Positions 1-5,288 of a DNA stretch of 5,288 nucleotides are shown piece by piece; the stretch's first letter is position 1; every line of letters starts with the position of its first letter. The DNA is from Thermomicrobiales bacterium (GTDB taxonomy: Bacteria; Chloroflexota; Chloroflexia; Thermomicrobiales; UBA6265): assembly GCA_041390825.1 (NCBI GenBank), contig JAWKPF010000072.1, forward strand, positions 1 through 5,288, read 5' to 3'. The notes below the pieces were generated by a model. It had not been told where the DNA came from and did no database searches. It was given only the letters and a program-made list of their open reading frames with translations. A program made the position numbers and the translations under genes.

Positions 1-526
1 TCGACTGATGGTGCTGCAGTCGCACTACCGAGCGCCACTTACCTTCTCGGAAGAGTCGCTCGATGCAGCCGCCAAAGGACTCGATCGGCTGATCACGGCC
101 GCGCGTCCCGCAGCGAATGCGCCGGAGTCCGGCCCAGACCAGGGCCTCGATCGAGCCATTCAGCAGGCGTCGGATCAGTTCCACGCCGCCATGAGCGACG
201 ATTTCAATAGCCCAGCCGCGGTGGCGGCATTGTTCGATCTGGCTCGGAGCATCAACCGTGCGCGGGATGCGGGCGCCGGGGTCGAAGAGATCGATCGGGG
301 ACGCCTGGCGTTGATCGATCTGGCCGGCGTGCTCGGGCTCGATCTCGAATCCAGCGATCGGTCAGCCGGAGATGCGGGTCCATTCATCGACTTGCTGGTG
401 CAGGTGCGCGACCGGCTGCGGGCAGAAAAACAGTGGGCGCTTTCCGATTTGATCCGCGATCGCCTGGCCGAGAAAGGAATCACCATTGCGGACGGACCGC
501 AGGGGACGACCTGGCAGAAGAGCTGA
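1..526 (+). CDS. cysS: Cysteinyl-tRNA synthetase, C-terminal part (5' end outside window)
   Basis: Class I aminoacyl-tRNA synthetase that charges tRNA-Cys with cysteine in the cytoplasm, using ATP. Only the last 174 or so codons are present, with the reading frame entering at base 2. The HIGH and KMSKS motifs and the zinc site would lie upstream; from the usual length of about 460-490 residues, some 300 are missing. The visible part starts in the family segment 'SHYRAPLTFSEE' (usual form shYRspldfs). It continues into the anticodon-binding DALR-type helical domain with 'SDDFNSPAAVAALFDLAR' (usual form DDFNtpeAlavLfdLa). It ends with the very typical tail 'KQWALSDLIRDRLAEKGI' and then 'DGPQGTTW', three residues before the stop. 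It overlaps rlmB by 41 bp in a different frame, so the two genes are probably one transcription unit. No truncation or frameshift is seen. The identification is firm because these C-terminal motifs are specific to CysRS. Confidence 0.96.
   Translation, partial: RLMVLQSHYRAPLTFSEESLDAAAKGLDRLITAARPAANAPESGPDQGLDRAIQQASDQFHAAMSDDFNSPAAVAALFDLARSINRARDAGAGVEEIDRGRLALIDLAGVLGLDLESSDRSAGDAGPFIDLLVQVRDRLRAEKQWALSDLIRDRLAEKGITIADGPQGTTWQKS
472..478 (+). promoter_or_regulatory. Shine-Dalgarno sequence for rlmB
   Basis: The bases GAAAGGA lie inside the cysS coding region with a 7-base spacer to the TTG at 486. This site decides the rlmB start. The same frame is closed by TGA at 450-452. Between that stop and the conserved WLYGRN segment (from about 570), TTG 486 is the only plausible initiation codon. 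Confidence 0.7.
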
Positions 527-1289
527 GGCAGGACGAGACCGGCGCCAGCACCAACGCAGCGGCGACGAATGGCTGTATGGCCGAAATGCGGTCAACGAGG
601 CGCTGAAGGCCGGTCGACGCCGGTTTCATCATCTTCTGCTGCTTTCCACCGCAGGAAACGATCCGCGCCTGGACGCGATTCAGGAGCGCGCACGACAGAG
701 GGGTGTAACGTTCGAACGAGTCGATCGGGAGACCATCGACCGTGCGGTCCCGGATGTGAACCACCAGGGTGTCGTCGCGTTCGCATCGCCCTACCCATAC
801 GCGAACTCCGGTCTGCTGGACGACGCCAGTATGTCCATGCTGGCATTGGACCATCTGGTCGATCCCCAGAATGTCGGGACATTGCTTCGCGCGGCGGAGG
901 CGTTTGGCGTGCGGACCGTTCTGTTGCCCAGAGAACGGAGCGCAGGCGTCACACCGGCGGTGGTGAACTCCTCAGCGGGAGCCGTCGAGCATCTCGACAT
1001 CGTGCAAGTCGTCAACCTCGGACAGACCGTCGATCGGCTCAAAGAGCATGGCCATTGGATCGTCGGCATCGAGCACCACGAGCGCGCGAACGTGCTGGGC
1101 ACTGTGCCGATACCGACGCCTTGCGTCCTGATCGTTGGTTCTGAGGGCCAGGGGATGGGCCCCAATCTCGCCAAGCGATGCGATCTTCTCCTGAAGATAG
1201 AGATGCAGGGCGAGGTGAACTCCCTCAACGCCGCGATTGCAGGTTCGATCGCGCTCTTCGAACTCTCTCGCTCGGAAACGAACGACTGA
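486..1289 (+). CDS. rlmB: 23S rRNA (guanosine-2'-O-)methyltransferase RlmB, SpoU/TrmH family
   Basis: SPOUT-class RNA methyltransferase that uses S-adenosylmethionine. In E. coli, RlmB methylates the ribose of G2251 in the 23S rRNA P loop. The 267-residue protein starts with an Arg-rich tail (residues 1-28, ten Arg). A SpoU substrate-binding domain (about 29-105) opens with 'WLYGRNAVNEAL' and contains 'VNHQGVVA' (91-98). The knotted catalytic domain has all three family motifs: motif 1 'DHLVDPQNVGTLLRAAEA' (122-139, with Asn129 and Arg135); motif 2 'VLIVGSEGQGM' (214-224, with Glu219); and motif 3 'IEMQGEVNSLNAAIA' (238-252, with Asn245-Ser-Leu-Asn). The TTG start at 486 rests on the Shine-Dalgarno just upstream and the lack of other in-frame starts. 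It lies inside cysS, so coupling is likely. E. coli RlmB has 243 residues; the difference is mostly the basic tail. The family is certain; the exact rRNA target is inferred from the RlmB-like N-terminal domain, since other SpoU members modify tRNA. Confidence 0.92.
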   Translation: MRTDRRGRPGRRAEAGRDRRQHQRSGDEWLYGRNAVNEALKAGRRRFHHLLLLSTAGNDPRLDAIQERARQRGVTFERVDRETIDRAVPDVNHQGVVAFASPYPYANSGLLDDASMSMLALDHLVDPQNVGTLLRAAEAFGVRTVLLPRERSAGVTPAVVNSSAGAVEHLDIVQVVNLGQTVDRLKEHGHWIVGIEHHERANVLGTVPIPTPCVLIVGSEGQGMGPNLAKRCDLLLKIEMQGEVNSLNAAIAGSIALFELSRSETND

Positions 1290-1323
1290 TCCGTTCCCAC
1301 ACTCGATTGTCGCTTGCAGGAGC

Positions 1324-1340
1324 TCTCCCGTATCGGGAGA
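1324..1340. repeat. Inverted repeat, 7-bp arms with TAT centre
   Basis: TCTCCCG-TAT-CGGGAGA is perfectly self-complementary in its arms and begins 35 bases after the rlmB stop. As RNA it would form a compact 7-bp stem with a three-base loop. It is followed by CGATTACTG, not a run of T, so it is not a textbook intrinsic terminator. It could be a U-less terminator or 3'-end stabilising hairpin for cysS-rlmB, or a dimeric-regulator operator for the downstream operon. The structure is seen directly; the role is not. Confidence 0.5.
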
Positions 1341-1443
1341 CGATTACTGTGCATGGCATCGAGTCGGCCCGATTGGGTTGCACCGCCGAGTGGTTTTGTG
1401 ATTTCTTTACCGCCAGCATCACCTTGAGTTTCGACCGGCCACC

Positions 1444-1455
1444 GTTGCCGGCAAC
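1444..1455. repeat. Perfect 12-bp palindrome next to the hyuB start
   Basis: GTTGCC-GGCAAC is a perfect palindrome with no spacer. It ends five bases before the TTG proposed as the hyuB start and occupies the place where a Shine-Dalgarno would normally be. It could be an operator half-site pair for a dimeric regulator, or a short hairpin affecting initiation. With six paired positions in 171 bp, chance cannot be excluded. Confidence 0.4.
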
Positions 1456-1460
1456 AGCAT

Positions 1461-3149
1461 TTGGATCGATTCTTGGCGGACGCATTCACCCAGGAAATCA
1501 TTCGAAGCAAGCTCCTGGCCGTCACCGGCGAAATGGGGACGATCCTCGCTCGCACCAGCATGAGCCCGATCGTTTACGAGGTCCTCGATTTTGCATGCGG
1601 CATCACCGATGCGAATGGCGCGGTGGTCGCTCAGGACAACGGCCTATGCCTCTTTACAGGAACATTTCAGCCGCAGGTAGCTTCGATTCTCGAGAAGTAT
1701 CCTCTGTCCTCGATGCGGCCAGGCGATGTCTACATGACGAACTCTCCCTATGGCGGAGGCACGCATAACCCCGATATTGCGCTCATCATGCCGATCTTCG
1801 TCGATTCGACCGTGATTGGTTTTGGAATCTCGGTGACCCACTGGACGGAGATTGGGGGCAAGGTGCTCGGTTCGATTGCGCCCGATTCGACCGAAATCTA
1901 CCAGGAGGGTCTCCAGTTTCCTCGCCTAAGGCTCTTCACCGCTGGAGAAATCAATCAGGCAATCATCGACATCATCGAGGCGAATGTGCGCTTGCCGCTC
2001 ATGTCGATTGGAGACCTGAACGCTGGCGTCGCTGCCGTGCGAGTCGCCGATGCTCGAGTGCGCGAAATTGCAAACCGCTATGGAGTCGAGGAGTTGCTGG
2101 CAGCATTCGATGGAATCATGTCGCATGGTGAAGCCATGGCACGGCAAGCGCTGCGGAACGTGCCGAATGGAACCTACACCGCTACGGACTTCATCGACGG
2201 AGACGGAATAACCGAAGACCGAATTCCGATCCAGGTGAAGGTGACCGTCGATGGTGACCGGTTTGTTGCCGACTTCACCGGGACCGCCAAGCAGACTGCA
2301 GGAGCGATCAACTGCGCGCGCGGCGCCTTGCTTTCAGCATGCAAGACGGTTTTCAAGGCGATCATCGGCCCTCAACTCGACTCGAACGAGGGCCTCTTCC
2401 GTCCGTTCGAGTTGATCTGTCCTGAAGGAACCATTTTCACGGCAACCCGTCCGGCGCCAACAGGTTGGTACTACGAAGCCTCCGCAAGTGCCACCGAACT
2501 CATCTGGAAGGCGCTCGCTCCGGTGCTGCCTCAGTCGTTGTCCGCCGGATCTTACCTCTCGCTTTGCGCGTACTACATTGGTGGCCAACACGACGACGGT
2601 CGCTATTGGCTTCTCACGACACCACAAGACGGAGGCTGGGGCGCCTGCGCGGACCGGGACGGCGAAAGCTCATTGATCGCGACCACGGACGGTGACACTT
2701 ACAACTACCCGGCTGAGGTCATCGAAACCGCGTTCCCGCTTACGATGTTGACCAATTCGTTCAATACCTGGGATCCAGCGGGACATGGGAAGTACCGTGG
2801 AGGATTCGGGACGGTGCGCGAGTACCGTGTCGATGCGCCGATGGGCGGCAAACTCATGGCCAGCATGGGTCGATCTCGAACGCCTCCGTGGGGAGTCGAA
2901 GGCGGCTTCGACGGATCGCTCAACTACTACGAGGTGGTGCGCACCGACGGCACTCGTGAGCGTGGCGGGCGAACGTCACACGTCCCCCTGGGCAAAGGCG
3001 ATATCGTGCGGATCGTTACCGGCAATGGTGGCGGCTGGGGGCCCGTAACCGAGCGCGATCCCGTCGCGGTGGCGCGCGATCTGGCCGACGATCTCATTTC
3101 TCGTGATGAGCTGGTTCGCGTCTATGGTGAAGCGTCGGGTGCGAAATGA
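1461..3149 (+). CDS. HyuB family protein: hydantoinase B / oxoprolinase / acetone carboxylase alpha-like subunit
   Basis: Metal-dependent half of an ATP-driven amidase or carboxylase that works with the HyuA-type partner encoded next; predicted cytoplasmic. The 562 residues are a normal length for stand-alone HyuB. Family landmarks in order are 'QEIIRSKLLAVTGEMG' (11-26), 'LDFACGITDANGAVVAQ' (42-58), 'NSPYGGGTHNPD' (94-105), 'THWTEIGG' (126-133), 'STEIYQEGLQFP' (143-154), 'DFTGTAKQTAGAINC' (271-285), 'HGKYRGGFGTVREY' (442-455), 'RSRTPPWGVEGG' (471-482) and 'GNGGGWGPVTERDP' (521-534). From memory of the caprolactamase CapB structure, the metal ligands are Asp, His, Asp, His; Asp43, His102, Asp105 and His127 match in type and spacing. 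The usual HxxD of the second histidine motif is HxxE here (Glu130). The TTG start at 1461 is the first possible codon after an in-frame TGA at 1425; TTG at 1473 also fits homologue length, and neither has a clear ribosome site. The substrate is unknown; hydantoin, 5-oxoproline, other lactams or ketone carboxylation are all possible. Confidence 0.9.
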   Translation: MDRFLADAFTQEIIRSKLLAVTGEMGTILARTSMSPIVYEVLDFACGITDANGAVVAQDNGLCLFTGTFQPQVASILEKYPLSSMRPGDVYMTNSPYGGGTHNPDIALIMPIFVDSTVIGFGISVTHWTEIGGKVLGSIAPDSTEIYQEGLQFPRLRLFTAGEINQAIIDIIEANVRLPLMSIGDLNAGVAAVRVADARVREIANRYGVEELLAAFDGIMSHGEAMARQALRNVPNGTYTATDFIDGDGITEDRIPIQVKVTVDGDRFVADFTGTAKQTAGAINCARGALLSACKTVFKAIIGPQLDSNEGLFRPFELICPEGTIFTATRPAPTGWYYEASASATELIWKALAPVLPQSLSAGSYLSLCAYYIGGQHDDGRYWLLTTPQDGGWGACADRDGESSLIATTDGDTYNYPAEVIETAFPLTMLTNSFNTWDPAGHGKYRGGFGTVREYRVDAPMGGKLMASMGRSRTPPWGVEGGFDGSLNYYEVVRTDGTRERGGRTSHVPLGKGDIVRIVTGNGGGWGPVTERDPVAVARDLADDLISRDELVRVYGEASGAK

Positions 3150-5233
3150 CCACCAATTTGCGAGTCGCAGTCGACATTGGCGGAACCTTCACCGACGCGG
3201 TGGTTTTCGATCCTGCAACGAACAGTGTCTTCGAAGCGAAGAGTTCGACAACGCCCTCTGATTTTTCGCGTGGGGTCTTTGATGCCTTGAAGGTCGCGGA
3301 AGTCGAGCTTGCGGCGATCGATCACCTCATTCATGGAACGACAGTGGTGATCAATGCCATCACCCAACGATCTGGTGTGCGGACCGCGTTGGTCACTACC
3401 CGGGGCTTCCGCGACGCGCTTCAAATCGGCCGCGGAAATCGCCCGGACATGTATAACCTCAAGTTCCACAAGCCCGAGCCCCTTGTGCCGCGGCGATTGC
3501 GGTTCGAGGTAAGCGAACGCATGCTCGTCGATGGTTCCGAAGAGCTGCCGCTCGACCTGGAACGACTGGAGGAGATCGCACGTGTCTGCCTGGATGAGGC
3601 GATCGAGGCAATCGCGATCAGCTTTCTTCATTCCTACGCTTGGCCAGAGCATGAGCGGTCCGCAAAGGCGCATCTGGCAGCCCTGTTGCCGGGCGTTTCG
3701 ATCACCTGTTCGTCGGACGTTTGCCGCGAGTGGCGCGAATACGAGCGGACGTCCACCGCGGTGCTGAACGCGTATGTCCAGCCGATTCTCGATCGTTATC
3801 TGGAACACTTGAGTACGACCCTCGACGAGGAGAAGGCGACCGATCGCCGTTTCGTAATGCTGTCGAATGGCGGTTCGGCCACCTTCGACTTCGCACGTGA
3901 GCAACCGATCCAGTTGGTCGAGTCAGGGCCGGCGGGAGGAATCGCGGGGGCGCTCGCCATCGGACGGCAAGTCGGCGAGTCGCATCTGATCACGCTCGAT
4001 GTCGGTGGCACAACTGCCAAGTGCTCTGTGATCGTGGATGGCGAGGCGGCCATTTCGCAGGACTACCGCATGGAGTGGACTCCGTGGTCTCCGGGGTATC
4101 CGCTGCGCATACCGGTCGTGGACATTGTCGAGATTGGCGCTGGGGGTGGAAGCATTGTCTGGTTCGACGAAGGCGGCGCGCTCAGAATCGGCCCCAAATC
4201 CGCGGGTGCAGACCCCGGTCCAGCCTGCTACGGTCTTGGAGGTTCCGAACCAACGATCACCGACGCGATGCTCCTGGCCGGGATTCTCGATCCGGCAGCG
4301 TTTCTTGGCGGGCGCCTCAGGGTCGATTCGGATCTCTCACAGCACGCGTTCGCACCAATCGCCGATCGCCTCGGACTCGGAATGCGCGAAACAGTGGCAG
4401 GTGTATTGCGGCTGTTCGGCGAGCTCACTGTCGAGGCATTGAAACTCGTTTCGGTACGGCGCGGGTATGATCCGCGCGATTTCACATTGATTGCTTATGG
4501 GGGTGGCGGACCGATTCACGCCGGTCATCTTGCGCGCGAACTCGGTGTCAAGCGGTTGCTGATCCCGAACTTCCCCGGCACCTTCAGCGCCTGGGGTATG
4601 CTCACCAGCAAACCACGGCTCGATCAATCACGCACGTTCGTTCGGGCACTCGCGTCGTTCCCGGCGGCAGCGCGCGACAGCGTCTTTTCGGAGATGGAGC
4701 TGGAAGCAATGGAAACGCTCGTGGCGCAGGGTTTCGAGGCAGGTCATATCGAACACCAACGCGCCATCGACTGCCGCTACCATGGACAGGAGCACACCGT
4801 GCGCGTTCCAGTCGACGATGAACTTCTGTCGGAAGAGGATTTTGCAGATCGCTTTCATCGGTTGCATGAGCAGCTCTATACCTTTCGCCTCGAGGCAACC
4901 GAGATCGAGCTCGTCAATTTCCGACTGACAAGCACAGTTGAGGTGGGTCTCACTCCTGCGGGCGTGGCTAATGAGGGCGGCTCAGCGGTCGGCATTCCGT
5001 CCCGGGAACGTTCGGTAGCTTTCGCCACTGGCGAGACCGCGAAGACATCGGTGTATCACCGGTCTGCGCTGCCGCTGGGATTCCAGGGCACTGGCCCCGC
5101 GATCATAGAAGAACCAAGCTCGACCACGGTTGTCCTTTCGGGACAGCGATTCGAGATCGATCGATTTGGCAATATCGCAATCGACGGCGATCAGCCCAAC
5201 AGAAAGGAGTCGGCTGGGATCGGGAAGCGTTAG
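3146..5233 (+). CDS. HyuA family protein: ATP-dependent hydantoinase A / oxoprolinase / acetone carboxylase beta-like subunit
   Basis: ATPase half of the same enzyme. The family is an actin/hexokinase-fold ATPase that activates the substrate by phosphorylation before HyuB acts. The 695 residues are full length. The N-terminal domain has phosphate loop 'DIGGTFTD' (10-17) and 'HGTTVVINAI' (63-72). A linker motif 'REWREYERTST' (194-204) leads to the core domain, with 'ESGPAGG' (259-265), the second phosphate loop 'LDVGGTTAK' (284-292), 'EIGAGGGSI' (329-337), 'SAGADPGPACYG' (352-363) and 'RRGYDPRDFTLIAYGGGGP' (438-456). The C-terminal domain has 'CRYHGQEHTVRVP' (543-555), 'FADRFHRLHEQLYTF' (566-580) and 'GPAIIEEPSSTTVV' (649-662). 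The ATG is fixed by the ATGA overlap with the hyuB stop, which implies translational coupling; the local ribosome site (GGGTG, 4-base spacer) is weak. All nucleotide-site motifs look intact. The specificity cannot be read from sequence: N-methylhydantoinase, 5-oxoprolinase, caprolactamase-like and ketone carboxylase enzymes share these motifs. Confidence 0.94.
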   Translation: MTTNLRVAVDIGGTFTDAVVFDPATNSVFEAKSSTTPSDFSRGVFDALKVAEVELAAIDHLIHGTTVVINAITQRSGVRTALVTTRGFRDALQIGRGNRPDMYNLKFHKPEPLVPRRLRFEVSERMLVDGSEELPLDLERLEEIARVCLDEAIEAIAISFLHSYAWPEHERSAKAHLAALLPGVSITCSSDVCREWREYERTSTAVLNAYVQPILDRYLEHLSTTLDEEKATDRRFVMLSNGGSATFDFAREQPIQLVESGPAGGIAGALAIGRQVGESHLITLDVGGTTAKCSVIVDGEAAISQDYRMEWTPWSPGYPLRIPVVDIVEIGAGGGSIVWFDEGGALRIGPKSAGADPGPACYGLGGSEPTITDAMLLAGILDPAAFLGGRLRVDSDLSQHAFAPIADRLGLGMRETVAGVLRLFGELTVEALKLVSVRRGYDPRDFTLIAYGGGGPIHAGHLARELGVKRLLIPNFPGTFSAWGMLTSKPRLDQSRTFVRALASFPAAARDSVFSEMELEAMETLVAQGFEAGHIEHQRAIDCRYHGQEHTVRVPVDDELLSEEDFADRFHRLHEQLYTFRLEATEIELVNFRLTSTVEVGLTPAGVANEGGSAVGIPSRERSVAFATGETAKTSVYHRSALPLGFQGTGPAIIEEPSSTTVVLSGQRFEIDRFGNIAIDGDQPNRKESAGIGKR

Positions 5234-5288
5234 GTTCCCAGAATCGGATCACCCACCCGCACGGTCGCGAGGGCGCCGTGCCTTTCGT
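5230..5288 (-). CDS. Possible 3' end of a convergent gene
   Basis: On the minus strand one frame is open from the window edge to TAA at 5232-5230 and reads 'ERHGALATVRVGDPILGT'. The composition looks like a real soluble protein end, and about 13 of 18 third positions are G or C, as in the neighbouring genes. Its stop would overlap the hyuA stop tail to tail. I do not recognise the family from 18 residues, and a window-edge frame this short can be open by chance. A competing reading is a plus-strand gene starting at GTG 5278 behind AGGG at 5270-5273, with a short spacer. Confidence 0.3.
   Translation of the reverse strand, partial: ERHGALATVRVGDPILGT
5259..5288 (+). terminator. Candidate transcription terminator hairpin after hyuA
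   Basis: GCACGG (5259-5264) pairs with CCGTGC (5276-5281). Inside, CGC (5266-5268) pairs with GCG (5273-5275) around a GAGG loop, leaving one bulged T at 5265. The nine-pair GC-rich stem is followed by CTTTCGT, a poor U tract cut off by the window edge. It lies 25 bases after the hyuA stop. If the convergent minus-strand gene is real, the hairpin would sit in its coding sequence, which is possible but lowers confidence. Confidence 0.35.

Larger units (their letters stand above)
1290..1460 (+). other. Intergenic region between rlmB and the hyuB-like gene
   Basis: This 171-bp gap holds two palindromes, listed separately, and otherwise no gene I can support. The frame shared by rlmB and hyuB is closed by TGA at 1425-1427, so neither gene extends across it. 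I looked for sigma-70 boxes. TTGCAC at 1378-1383 has no acceptable -10 box 16-18 bases downstream, and TTGCAG at 1314-1319 fares no better. There is no U-tract terminator after rlmB. Transcription may therefore read through from cysS-rlmB, or a non-canonical promoter may lie here. Confidence 0.6.

Noticed and set aside
569..1144. Alternative plus-strand frame of 191 residues inside rlmB
   Set aside because: Arg/Gly/Ser-rich, low-complexity shadow of rlmB, whose SpoU motifs fix the true frame.
1378..1410. TTGCAC as a possible -35 box for hyuB
   Set aside because: No hexamer close to TATAAT occurs 16-18 bases downstream; the T-rich stretch at 1401-1409 is a poor match.
1353..1427. Small ORF with ATG at 1353 ending at TGA 1425 in the rlmB-hyuB gap
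   Set aside because: Only 24 codons, no ribosome site at proper distance and no recognisable leader-peptide features such as runs of one amino acid.
791..1561. Long minus-strand open frame across rlmB and the gap into hyuB (256 residues)
   Set aside because: It lies antisense to the well-supported rlmB, has no recognisable family motif, and is rich in Ser/Arg/Pro as expected for the antisense shadow of a GC-rich gene.
1178..1768. Plus-strand frame running from late rlmB through the gap into hyuB
   Set aside because: It overlaps the conserved ends of two firm genes. The part in the gap gives no recognisable domain, and composition elsewhere looks like an out-of-frame reading.
3122..3904. Minus-strand open frame of 260 residues antisense to hyuA
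   Set aside because: It is fully covered by the conserved N-terminal half of hyuA and has no family motif.
5214..5241. Imperfect hairpins CTGGGA/TCCCAG and GGGAA/TTCCC around the hyuA stop
   Set aside because: The two are mutually competing short stems with long loops and no T run; they are weaker than the hairpin at 5259-5281.

Overview
This window is an ordinary stretch of chromosome of roughly 60% GC (estimated by eye). It carries two housekeeping translation genes followed by a two-gene metabolic operon, all on the plus strand. I found no mobile element, CRISPR array, RNA gene or clearly new system. The start codons, the Arg-rich RlmB tail (a 'GDEWLYGRNAV' opening) and the direct cysS-rlmB junction would fit a Chloroflexota (Thermomicrobia-like) soil or environmental bacterium. 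That assignment is inference from family resemblance and is only moderately confident.

Positions 1-526 hold the 3' third of cysS (cysteinyl-tRNA synthetase). Positions 486-1289 hold rlmB (23S rRNA 2'-O-methyltransferase of the SpoU/TrmH class). rlmB starts at a TTG inside cysS behind a good Shine-Dalgarno sequence and overlaps it by 41 bp in another frame, so the two are probably co-transcribed and translationally coupled. Positions 1290-1460 are a 171-bp gap with two palindromes. One has 7-bp arms and lies shortly after rlmB; the other is a perfect 12-bp palindrome ending five bases before the proposed start of the next gene. I see no convincing sigma-70 promoter there.

Positions 1461-3149 and 3146-5233 are a HyuB-family and a HyuA-family gene joined by a 4-bp ATGA overlap. 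Together they should form one ATP-dependent enzyme. HyuA supplies the actin-like ATPase that phosphorylates a carbonyl or amide oxygen, and HyuB supplies the metal-dependent hydrolase or carboxylase half. Characterised relatives act on N-methylhydantoin, 5-oxoproline, caprolactam, acetone and acetophenone. The sequence alone does not say which substrate applies here. The order is B then A, and no acetone-carboxylase-type gamma subunit is visible in the window.

Positions 5234-5288 contain a GC-rich hairpin. They also show an open minus-strand frame whose stop overlaps the hyuA stop, which may be the end of a convergent gene.
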